Origin: Nakamurella alba
GTDB lineage: Bacteria > Actinomycetota > Actinomycetes > Mycobacteriales > Nakamurellaceae
Length of the DNA stretch: 64,000 bases
Direction: 5' to 3'
Assembly: GCF_009707545.1 (NCBI RefSeq)
Contig: NZ_WLYK01000008.1
Coordinates: forward strand, 458,867 to 522,866
Shown: positions 1 through 6,722 of the stretch, piece by piece
Position numbering within the stretch: position 1 is the stretch's first letter
Layout: every line of letters begins with the position of its first letter
Notes under the pieces: model-generated
Seen by the model: the letters and a program-made list of their open reading frames with translations, nothing else
Databases searched by the model: none
What the model was told of the DNA's origin: nothing
Position numbers and translations under genes: made by a program

Positions 1-2
1 GA

Positions 3-194
3 GTGCTCGCGCACGGCGGCCGCACCGCGCCCGACGGCACTGCCCCGGCGCGGGCCATCGAGGTGGACCCGCAGGAGGCCGTCGAGCTCATGGTGTGCCG
101 CGCGATGAGTGCACCGCTGCGCCGCGAGGTCCCGGAGATCGTCTCCTCGACCGCGCGCAGCGTGGCAGCCGCGCCGGCCGCAGCCGGTCGCTGA
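3..194 (+). CDS. C-terminal fragment of an unrecognised protein, cut by the window edge
   Basis: An open frame enters from the left edge and stops with TGA at 192-194, leaving 63 visible residues. The end is Ala-rich (SVAAAPAAAGR). I recognise no domain. An acidic, helix-prone middle (EVDPQEAVELMVCRAMSAPL) looks like the tail of a longer protein. The true start is probably outside the window, although a GTG at position 3 could in principle start a short protein. Nothing can be said about function. Confidence 0.35.
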   Translation: MLAHGGRTAPDGTAPARAIEVDPQEAVELMVCRAMSAPLRREVPEIVSSTARSVAAAPAAAGR

Positions 195-263
195 CACCAG
201 CAGCGGTCTTCCGGCGCCGACCCCCTGGGGCCGGCTGCCGGTCAGCGGCGCTGACCTGGCCGT

Positions 264-647
264 TCAGCCCGCGGGCGGATGCTCGCCCAGGCAGAACAGG
301 TTGCCCTCCGGATCGGTGAGCGTGGTCCACTGGATCCACGGCACCTCGTCGAGCACGTCCCACTTGCGTTCCGCCCCGAGCCCGACGATCCGCTGCACCT
401 CGGATTCCCGCGTGCCCCAGGGCACGGTCAGGTCGAGATGGTGGATCTGTCGCTCCGGTCTGCCCTCGCCCAACGGCTGGAAGAACATCGGCAGCCCGCC
501 AGGGGCGTCGCTGTTCAGGATCATGCAGCCCTCCGGGCCGGGGCTCAGCACGCCGCCCACGGCGCCCGCCCAGAATTCCGCCAGGCGGACCGGATCGGCC
601 GCCTCCATGTTCATCGCCGCCAGCGTGACCTTCGGTGTGGTGTCCAT
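264..647 (-). CDS. VOC (glyoxalase/bleomycin-resistance fold) family protein
   Basis: A 127-residue protein of the usual length for a single VOC domain pair. It opens with a strand and helix typical of the family (KVTLAAMNMEAADPVRLAEFWAGAVGG) and ends with DPEGNLFCLGE, the characteristic 'DPxGNxFxL' strand. An IHHLDLTV segment supplies a metal-ligand-like His. These proteins often bind small hydrophobic ligands or act as lyases, dioxygenases or resistance proteins; the substrate here cannot be read from the sequence. The ATG at 645-647 has no strong ribosome binding site, so the start is the only methionine-based choice and not confirmed. It is a stand-alone gene on the minus strand, upstream of nothing obviously related. 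Confidence 0.8.
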   Translation of the reverse strand: MDTTPKVTLAAMNMEAADPVRLAEFWAGAVGGVLSPGPEGCMILNSDAPGGLPMFFQPLGEGRPERQIHHLDLTVPWGTRESEVQRIVGLGAERKWDVLDEVPWIQWTTLTDPEGNLFCLGEHPPAG

Positions 648-684
648 GACGGGACGGTAGCGACCGGCACCGACAGCCGCAGGA

Positions 685-936
685 TCAGCGGCGTCCCCGC
701 CACTGCGGCAGGTCGCGGTCCAGCCGCTCGGCGCGTTCCTGCGGGAGCAACTGGTTCTTCAGGTCCGAGCGCTGGTTGGAGAGCCAGTAGCCGAGACGAC
801 GTTCCTCCGGCGCGAGGGTCTGGGTCTGGCGGGGCAGATGTCCGTGCTCGGCGACGAACTCGACGACACTCTGCAACCGACGGGCCCAGGTCTCGTCGTC
901 CGGGCGGAACCCCTGGCGGCGCGGCTCTTCGTTCAC
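685..936 (-). CDS. Small protein with a single helicase-associated (HA) domain
   Basis: An 83-residue protein. Residues about 17-70 match the helicase-associated repeat pattern: W..RL..VVEFVAEHGHLPRQ followed by E.RLGYWLSNQRSDLKNQLL. In the family these roughly 65-residue repeats usually occur in tandem behind a DEAD/DEAH helicase and are thought to bind nucleic acid. Here there is only one, with no helicase attached. It may be a remnant or a genuine stand-alone module. The start is a GTG at 934-936 without a clear ribosome binding site. It lies within an inverted repeat (CACCGTG at 936-942, CACGGTG at 956-962) that could be an operator. Confidence 0.6.
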   Translation of the reverse strand: MNEEPRRQGFRPDDETWARRLQSVVEFVAEHGHLPRQTQTLAPEERRLGYWLSNQRSDLKNQLLPQERAERLDRDLPQWRGRR

Positions 937-1156
937 ACCGTGTGACTACCGCCGTCACGGTGTCTTGAATCCTGCGCGTTGCGGAATCCCCCGATGGTTG
1001 GTGGGAGGTCCTCGGAGCGAACCCGGGGTGAACGGTCGAACCTCGCAGCGGATCGCGAAAGCGACACTTCGCCGTCACCCGGTCCCCGCTCCCGCGCGCC
1101 CGATCGATGCAGCTGCATACTCCGATCGGGCGGGCCGAACGTTCCCGAACGCCGGA

Positions 1157-2215
1157 TCAGCCGTGACCGAAGCGCAGCACCGTCGAGTACCGTCGCTCCT
1201 CGCCGTCCCCGAGCCAGATCATCGCACCGTCGTCGCGGGCCGCCTGGTCGCCGGCGGCATGGTGGGTCGCCGGTTCCAGACCCACCGCGTACGCGCCCTC
1301 GCGCAGGTGCAGCCATTGGAAGAAGCAGGGCAGCTGTGCGGGATCGACATCCACGTGGAAGGACAGGCCCAACCGGTCGTTCACGATCCCGGCCCGCACC
1401 CGCCCGTCGGCGTCCGGCCGCAACTCGTGTTCGTAGACCTGCTCGAGCGCGCCGGGCACCGGTGCGGACAGAACACGGTGGTCGAGTCCCTGCTCACGGA
1501 CACTGTCGGTCTCCCACAGGGTGCGTGCCACCGCCGCGTCCAGGCGGCTGCCCTCGTCCACCAGCGGCCAGCCGACGTTGACGTGGTAGAGGAACATGTG
1601 GGGCGTCGGATCGAAACCGCGGTTCACCACCCGGTCGGTCATCCGGATGTCCGAGCCGTCCAGGTCCACCTCGTAACGGCGGTGCAGCACCAGGTGCTCG
1701 CCGAACACGGCGGCCTGCACGATCTCCGCCTCCGCCCAGAGCACGCAGCCGGTGTCCGTCCAGTCCTGCCCGTAACCGATCAGCCGGGCCGGGATCCGGG
1801 CGATGCGGCCGTGGATCGGGTGTCGCACGGTGGGCCGTGCCGGGTAGCGGTACTGGGATGCGTCCACCGTCTGCGCGGACATGATGTGGTCGAGGCCGCC
1901 GGTCACCAGCAGCCCGTTCATCCCGCGCAACGGCATCAGCGCGTCGTCATCGGTGTCGGCGAATCGGGGATCGACGACGCCGGTCGGGGACTGCCATCCG
2001 ATGCTGCATCCGTCGAACTCGGCCGCCCCGATGTCGAAGGCGCGGTCGATGAGCACCTCGAACCGCAGACCCGCCGCCGTCCGGAACTCGAGGACGCGGA
2101 CACCACGCTCCGAGCCGTCGTCCAGCACCACGGCACGCACCCCGCCGGCCGCGGCCGTCGATCCTGCCCGGCGGCGCAGCTCGCGCCGGTCCAGGTCCTG
2201 TCCGTGCAGCAGCAT
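1157..2215 (-). CDS. DUF4432 family protein (aldose-1-epimerase-like fold)
   Basis: A 352-residue protein matching the DUF4432 / galactose-mutarotase-like superfamily. Supporting segments are RFEVLIDRAFDIGAAEFDG near residue 50, the central HPIHGRIARIPARLIGYG, and HMFLYHVNVGWPLVDEGS near residue 215, which carries the His/Asn motif of the sugar-binding groove. Members are found beside sugar and polyol catabolic genes and are presumed to act on aldoses or sugar acids, but no activity is established for most. The ATG at 2213-2215 has no strong Shine-Dalgarno. It is divergent from the mannosyltransferase gene, with 144 bases between them. Confidence 0.75.
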   Translation of the reverse strand: MLLHGQDLDRRELRRRAGSTAAAGGVRAVVLDDGSERGVRVLEFRTAAGLRFEVLIDRAFDIGAAEFDGCSIGWQSPTGVVDPRFADTDDDALMPLRGMNGLLVTGGLDHIMSAQTVDASQYRYPARPTVRHPIHGRIARIPARLIGYGQDWTDTGCVLWAEAEIVQAAVFGEHLVLHRRYEVDLDGSDIRMTDRVVNRGFDPTPHMFLYHVNVGWPLVDEGSRLDAAVARTLWETDSVREQGLDHRVLSAPVPGALEQVYEHELRPDADGRVRAGIVNDRLGLSFHVDVDPAQLPCFFQWLHLREGAYAVGLEPATHHAAGDQAARDDGAMIWLGDGEERRYSTVLRFGHG

Positions 2216-2359
2216 GCCGTCGGATCCGTTCTGCTCGTACGCGCGCCGACCGGGTGCCGCCGCGCCGCCGGTGCATTGTGACGGCAGGCCGTGTCCGGGC
2301 GCCGTCGAGGGTCTCGCGGATCACCCGGATCGAACCGGCTGCTCTCCTAGAGTGTCCTG

Positions 2360-3634
2360 GTGCCCGCGACCTCCCGACCTCTGCCGGCCGGGCGGCCGGG
2401 CGGTCGGCCGGGCGGGGCGCGGGCCGTGGGGGAGCGTGCCCTGACGATCCTGGACCGTTGGACCGCGCCACCGCGGACCCCGGGGTCGGGTCGCTCCGAC
2501 CTCACCTCGTTCCCGCCGATCCGGTCGCACCCGCTGGAACGGGTGCTGCTGCGCCTCGTCCCGCTGATGGTCTACGCGGCGGGCCAACTGCTCACCCTGG
2601 CGATGGTCGGTTGGGTCGCCGACCAGCGTGGTCGGCCGGTCCGGGAGACCCTGCTCAGCTGGGACGCCCAGCACTTCGTCGAACTGGCCGAGCAGGGCTA
2701 CACCTGGGGAACGGGCAAGGAGGTCATCAACTCACCGGCCTTCTTCCCCGGGATGCCCGGGCTGATCCGGCTGGTCAACGCGATCACCGACTGGTCCTAC
2801 GAGACCAGCGGGTACGTGGTCAGCGGGCTCGCCGCGATCGCCTTCGTCTACGGGCTGATGTGGCTCTCCCGCTACCTGGTCGGTGGCGGGCCGACGACCG
2901 GACTGGTGTTGGTCGCACTGGTCGCCATCAGCCCGATCTCCATCGCGCTGCTGATGATCTACACCGAGGCGTTGTTCTGCGCCCTCGCCGTGTGGGGCCT
3001 GATCAGCGTGCTCGAACGGCGCTGGATCACCGCCGGGATCTTCGCCCTGGCCGCGGGACTCGTCCGGCCGACCGGTGCGGCGCTGGCCGGCATGGTGATC
3101 CTGATGGCGGTCATCGCGTTCGTCCGCGGCCCGCGCAGCTGGCGGATGGTGGTCGGGGCGTTGCTGGCCCCGCTCGGACTCGTCGGGTACATCGCCTACG
3201 TCGGCTGGCGGATCGGCAGCTGGAACGCCTGGTTCGTCGCGCAGACCAACGGCTGGAACACCAACTTCGACTGGGGTGCCGCGACCTGGCGCTTCATCAA
3301 GAGCGCGCTCATCACCGCGCCGGCCGTGCTGGACCTGGTGGTGGTGGCGACCGTCGCCGCGTCGCTGGTGCTGCTCGTCCTGCTGCTCGTGCAGCAGCGC
3401 AACCTGCTGCTCGGCGGGTACGCCGGGCTCGTCATCGCCAGCAACATCGGCTCCGACGGCATCATGAACTCCAAGGTCCGGTTGATGATCCCGGCCTTCA
3501 CCCTGATGATCCCCGTCGCCGTCTGGCTCGCCCGCCAGCGCCCCCTCGTCATCGCACTGATCCTCGGCCCCTACCTGCTCCTCGGAACCTGGTACAGCGC
3601 CTACGGTTTGGTCATCTACGGCTACGCGATTTAG
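2360..3634 (+). CDS. Polytopic membrane glycosyltransferase of the PIG-V-like mannosyltransferase family
   Basis: A 424-residue integral membrane protein. About 70 cytoplasmic, basic and Pro/Gly-rich residues precede roughly ten hydrophobic segments. The first luminal loop carries LLSWDAQHFVELAEQGY (about residues 96-112), the Asp-containing GT-C motif of the PIG-V family. NSPAFFPGMPGLIRLV follows, matching the family's 'F.P..P.L' element. Bacterial relatives are predicted to transfer mannose from a polyprenyl-phosphate donor to extracytoplasmic acceptors; the acceptor here is unknown. It starts at GTG 2360, the first codon after an in-frame gap, and is monocistronic. A short perfect hairpin begins three bases after the stop. 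Confidence 0.75.
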   Translation: MPATSRPLPAGRPGGRPGGARAVGERALTILDRWTAPPRTPGSGRSDLTSFPPIRSHPLERVLLRLVPLMVYAAGQLLTLAMVGWVADQRGRPVRETLLSWDAQHFVELAEQGYTWGTGKEVINSPAFFPGMPGLIRLVNAITDWSYETSGYVVSGLAAIAFVYGLMWLSRYLVGGGPTTGLVLVALVAISPISIALLMIYTEALFCALAVWGLISVLERRWITAGIFALAAGLVRPTGAALAGMVILMAVIAFVRGPRSWRMVVGALLAPLGLVGYIAYVGWRIGSWNAWFVAQTNGWNTNFDWGAATWRFIKSALITAPAVLDLVVVATVAASLVLLVLLLVQQRNLLLGGYAGLVIASNIGSDGIMNSKVRLMIPAFTLMIPVAVWLARQRPLVIALILGPYLLLGTWYSAYGLVIYGYAI

Positions 3635-3637
3635 TTG

Positions 3638-3653
3638 GTGAGCCGGGGCTCAC
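3638..3653 (+). terminator. Short perfect hairpin just after the mannosyltransferase stop
   Basis: GTGAGCC and GGCTCAC form a 7-bp perfect stem with a two-base loop, three bases after the TAG stop. There is no U-tract, as is common for actinobacterial terminators. Confidence 0.5.
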
Positions 3654-3654
3654 G

Positions 3655-3744
3655 GGCCGTTCGTCCTGTGAGGGATCGCGGGAGCTGTGCTTCTCGCTCG
3701 TTCCTCGCTGCGATGCTCGCTCCCTCGATCCCGGACGAACGGCC
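3655..3744. repeat. Compound inverted repeat (12-bp outer and 7+6-bp inner stems)
   Basis: GGCCGTTCGTCC (3655-3666) is perfectly complementary to GGACGAACGGCC (3733-3744). Inside, GGGATCG-C-GGGAGC (3672-3685) pairs with GCTCCC-T-CGATCCC (3719-3732). The result is a large nested hairpin whose 33-base apex is CTCG-rich. It lies between convergent genes and may be a bidirectional terminator, or a repeat element with its own history. The right arm is also the first unit of the adjacent tandem repeat. Confidence 0.7.
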
Positions 3745-3813
3745 AGGGGTCACCTCGATCCCGGACGAACGGCCGGTGGTCACCAGGGTCCCGGACGAAC
3801 CGCGGGGGTGCCG
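3724..3813. repeat. Three tandem 30-bp repeats
   Basis: Units begin at 3724, 3754 and 3784 and share the core TCCCGGACGAAC. The first two units read CTCGATCCCGGACGAACGGC and differ only in a few bases after that; the third is more diverged. The core is the right arm of the neighbouring inverted repeat, so these look like successive duplications of one hairpin arm. Confidence 0.75.
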
Positions 3814-3819
3814 CTAACG

Positions 3820-3860
3820 CGACGAGCGACCGGCCCCGGGGAGGGAACGGTCGCTCGTCG
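3820..3860 (-). terminator. 13-bp perfect hairpin downstream of the DUF2156 gene
   Basis: CGACGAGCGACCG (3820-3832) and CGGTCGCTCGTCG (3848-3860) form a perfect 13-bp stem with a 15-base loop. It lies 12 bases past the stop of the minus-strand gene ending at 3872, so it is best read as that gene's terminator. Confidence 0.65.
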
Positions 3861-3871
3861 GGCAGTTCGGA

Positions 3872-6307
3872 TCAGGCGTGCTGGGGCTGCTTGTGACGCA
3901 GGCCGCGGAGGAGCATGGCCGCCTGGCGGGTGTCGAGGTTGGGCAGGTAGGCGCGGCCGATGGCCAGGGAGATCATGGCCAGGTCCATCGGGCCGGCGTA
4001 GACCAGGTAGACCGGGCGGAACTCCGGGTGGAACTTCGCCTTGAAGGACATCAGCGAACGGAAGCCGTAGGTCGGCTCCAGCAGGGTGGACATGGTGTCC
4101 AGGGTGCGGTCGAGAACGGTGCGCCGGCCGGTGATCTGGGTGCGGCGGGCGAGCGGCGCGACGGACAGGCTGACGCTTTCGTAGCCCTCCGCCTGGAACG
4201 CCATGGCGCTCTCGGCGATCAGGAAGTCCATCACCGGGCGGAACCCGCCGGGGGAGCGGCGCATGAGATCGAGGGTCCAGCCGACGACCTCGCCGTCACG
4301 GTGCACCGGCAGCCAGGTGGTGATGCCGTGCACCACACCGTCGGCGTCCAGCGCCACGTGCGTCCGGATCTCCGGGTCCAGCGCATGACTGACAGTACCC
4401 AGGGTGAAACCCATTTCCGGCAGCGCCTTCTGGGACACCCACTCGCCGGAGATCCGCTCGATCTGTGACCGCAGCTCGTCCGGGAACTCGGTGAGCCGGC
4501 CCATCTCCATCCGCACGCCGTCACGCTTCGCGTGGTTGCGCGCGGTCCGGATGTCCTGCCAGGACTTGCCCTTGAACTCCAGGCCCCGCAGGTCCATCAC
4601 GGTGTCCTCGCCGATCTGCGTCGACCGCAGACCCTCGGCGGCCCGGACCAACGCGGGCGTCGCGGCGAACCAGCACGGCGTCCAGCCGGCGTAGGCGCAG
4701 AACTGGCGGAAATCGCGCACTGCGGCGGGGAAGTCGGCCTCGCGGCCGACCGGGTCGCCGATGGCGATGGCCACCGTACCGACCACGCAGTAGGAGATGG
4801 CGGTCTGCCCGTCGCGGCTGGTCCAGGTGGTGAACGCCGGCCAGGTCCGCATCCAGCCCAGCGACCCGCCGCCGTACTGGCGGATCAGCGCGCCGATGAC
4901 CTCGCGGGGCCGGGCATCCGGACCGCGGTCCGCGTACAGCCACGGCACCAGAAGGCCGATCAGCGTCAGCGCCCAGGCGATCTCGGCCGCACCGAGCAGT
5001 GCGCGGGTGGCGCCGTTGGTCGGCCGCAGCGGTCCGGAGCCGAAGGTGAAGCGGGACATGGTCTCCCGCAGCGAGTCCAGCATGTCGGGGGCCGGCGACA
5101 GGTGCGCGCGCAGCAGGAACAGCATGGTCATCCAGACCACCCCGAAGGTGACCACCGCGGCGGCACCCCGGACGATCCAGCGCTTGGCGAAACCGTTGGG
5201 GGTGCGCCACTTCCAGGCGTTCCGGTAGACGAGCAGCAGCAGCAGGACGGCGCCGGCGGACAGCACGTCCGGGATCCGGACCGGTCCACGCAGGTTGACC
5301 AGCGAGTTGACCAGGATGATCGCGGTGCCCGCGGTGGCCAGCCACCAGGCGGCGGCGCGGCCACGGCGCAGTCCGTCGGCGACCAGCAGGGCCACCACCA
5401 GCTCGCCGATCATCAGCGCCATGCCGTGCAGCGGGGCGTGCGTCGGGACGCCGGCGCCGAACAGGCCGCCGATCCCCGGGTACATCGTCTCGATCAGGTT
5501 GGCCAGGGCGACCGCGGTCAGCACCAGGGCGACGAAGGCGCGGACCTGCAGCGCCACCGGACGCCCGGCGGTCGGGCGCTCCAGACGACGGCCGATCAAG
5601 GCCGGGCCGGCCAGCACACCGGCGGTGAAGGCGAGCAGGTGCGAGAGGTCCCACAGCAGTCCGGACTTCAGCAGCAGCACGATCAGGAAGGCGGCCGCGG
5701 CGACGCGGACCCGGCGGCGCCACTCCGGGGTCAGGAAGGCGGTGGCCGCACCGGCGACGCCGAGCGCACCGGCGGTCAGGCCGAGGTCGACCTGCTGGGC
5801 AGCGGCGACGGCCCACGGCCAGGACGAATCGGCGACCGGGAGCAGCAGCGCGGCGGCGCCGACGGTGCCGATCAGCTGGGTGCCGATCAGTGCGACGGCG
5901 GCGCGCAGGTGACCGGCGCGGCGCTCGAAGGCGCCCAGGCCGACGACCAGGACCACCGCCAGCAGCAGGTAGTGCTCGGGCCGCGGCTCCAGGAACGCCC
6001 CGGTGAGGAAGGTCCACCAGTGGCCGTCCTGCAGGGCCGGGGTGCCGTAGGAATGGGCGAGCAGGGTGCCGGTCTCGGCGGGCAGCGGTCGCCACAGGGT
6101 GGTGGTGAGGCCGCCGGCGACCAGCAGCAGGGCCAGGGCCGCAAGGGTGACCGGGATGCGGCGAGCGCCGCGTCCGGTGATCCCCGCGACCAGCGCGATC
6201 CGGGTGCGTGCGACGGCGAACCGTGAGGGTCCGGCCGGCGGCGCGGTCACGGGTGCAGCAGGATCCGGCGTCTCCAGGACACCGGTCGTGCTCAGCGGGC
6301 GTGACAT
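3872..6307 (-). CDS. MprF-like membrane protein: rhomboid-like N-terminus plus DUF2156 (phosphatidylglycerol lysyltransferase-type) C-terminus
   Basis: An 811-residue protein. The first 500 or so residues contain many membrane segments, beginning with a rhomboid-like layout (GHWWTFLTGAFLEPRPEHYLLL, then SHLLAFTAGVLAGP). The last 330 or so form a DUF2156 domain: TAISYCVVGTVAIAIGDPVG, FCAYAGWTPCWFAA, EFKGKSWQDIRTARNHAKRD and EVVGWTLDLMRRSPGG. This is the GNAT-like aminoacyl-transfer domain of MprF, which moves an amino acid from tRNA to a membrane lipid. I infer aminoacyl-lipid synthesis or a related acyl transfer; the amino acid is unknown. No lysyl-tRNA synthetase domain is fused. The start at ATG 6305-6307 is chosen because AGGAG lies about seven bases upstream; upstream in-frame codons lack this. 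Confidence 0.8.
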   Translation of the reverse strand: MSRPLSTTGVLETPDPAAPVTAPPAGPSRFAVARTRIALVAGITGRGARRIPVTLAALALLLVAGGLTTTLWRPLPAETGTLLAHSYGTPALQDGHWWTFLTGAFLEPRPEHYLLLAVVLVVGLGAFERRAGHLRAAVALIGTQLIGTVGAAALLLPVADSSWPWAVAAAQQVDLGLTAGALGVAGAATAFLTPEWRRRVRVAAAAFLIVLLLKSGLLWDLSHLLAFTAGVLAGPALIGRRLERPTAGRPVALQVRAFVALVLTAVALANLIETMYPGIGGLFGAGVPTHAPLHGMALMIGELVVALLVADGLRRGRAAAWWLATAGTAIILVNSLVNLRGPVRIPDVLSAGAVLLLLLVYRNAWKWRTPNGFAKRWIVRGAAAVVTFGVVWMTMLFLLRAHLSPAPDMLDSLRETMSRFTFGSGPLRPTNGATRALLGAAEIAWALTLIGLLVPWLYADRGPDARPREVIGALIRQYGGGSLGWMRTWPAFTTWTSRDGQTAISYCVVGTVAIAIGDPVGREADFPAAVRDFRQFCAYAGWTPCWFAATPALVRAAEGLRSTQIGEDTVMDLRGLEFKGKSWQDIRTARNHAKRDGVRMEMGRLTEFPDELRSQIERISGEWVSQKALPEMGFTLGTVSHALDPEIRTHVALDADGVVHGITTWLPVHRDGEVVGWTLDLMRRSPGGFRPVMDFLIAESAMAFQAEGYESVSLSVAPLARRTQITGRRTVLDRTLDTMSTLLEPTYGFRSLMSFKAKFHPEFRPVYLVYAGPMDLAMISLAIGRAYLPNLDTRQAAMLLRGLRHKQPQHA

Positions 6308-6409
6308 CGTGCTTCTCCTGTGGTCGGGGCGCCGCGGCCTGCGGCTCCGTTCGGTGGCCCAGGTAGGACGCAGCATGCGGCCTTCCTGATCCATCTCCAG
6401 CACACTTTT

Positions 6410-6480
6410 CGGACGGACAGCCCGAAAGGGCCCGGAAACCACACTCCGGGGGTGGTGCTGGCCCCACCTCTGTCCGTTCG
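6410..6480. promoter_or_regulatory. Nested inverted repeat, candidate regulatory structure
   Basis: CGGACGGACAG (6410-6420) pairs with CTGTCCGTTCG (6470-6480) over 11 bp with one G-T. Between them ACCAC (6438-6442) pairs with GTGGT (6452-6456). It could be a long hairpin leader or a pair of protein sites. Confidence 0.45.
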
Positions 6481-6498
6481 ATGTCTGGACGTGCGAAA

Positions 6499-6518
6499 AC
6501 TCCCGTGATCACGGGAGT
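6499..6518. promoter_or_regulatory. Perfect 20-bp palindrome, candidate operator
   Basis: ACTCCCGTGATCACGGGAGT is perfectly self-complementary with no spacer. It lies 205 bases before the SARP start and 192 before the MprF-like start. Its length and symmetry suit a dimeric repressor site. Confidence 0.55.
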
Positions 6519-6722
6519 CGGAGGGTTCGAAGATCGTTTTCGCCCGGTCGGGAACGCGCCGTCACCGGCGGTGATCCGCGGTCGGGTCCGTCCACTGTCC
6601 TGTCACTCCGGGGAGTGGCGCCGGGGTCGGGCGGGTGCTGCGGGGCGTGACGGTCACCGGCAGTGCCGGGCTGGCTGCGGTGCGGCAACCGGATCGGGCG
6701 AGGGATCTGGGACAGTGGGCCG

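Larger units (their letters stand above)
6308..6722. promoter_or_regulatory. 415-bp divergent intergenic region between the MprF-like gene and the SARP regulator
   Basis: No convincing coding frame is present. The region holds the ribosome binding site for the minus-strand gene, a nested inverted repeat (6410-6480) and a perfect 20-bp palindrome (6499-6518), listed separately. The stretch 6519-6722 shows only G+C-rich sequence without an obvious site. Confidence 0.6.

Noticed and set aside
1107..1118. 12-bp palindrome ATGCAGCTGCAT near the DUF4432 3' end as an operator
   Set aside because: It lies downstream of the gene with no promoter nearby and is short enough to be chance; kept only as a note.
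6663..6722. Earlier start of the SARP regulator
   Set aside because: The extra 20 residues are unlike the family, which begins at the winged helix; no ribosome site is visible there.
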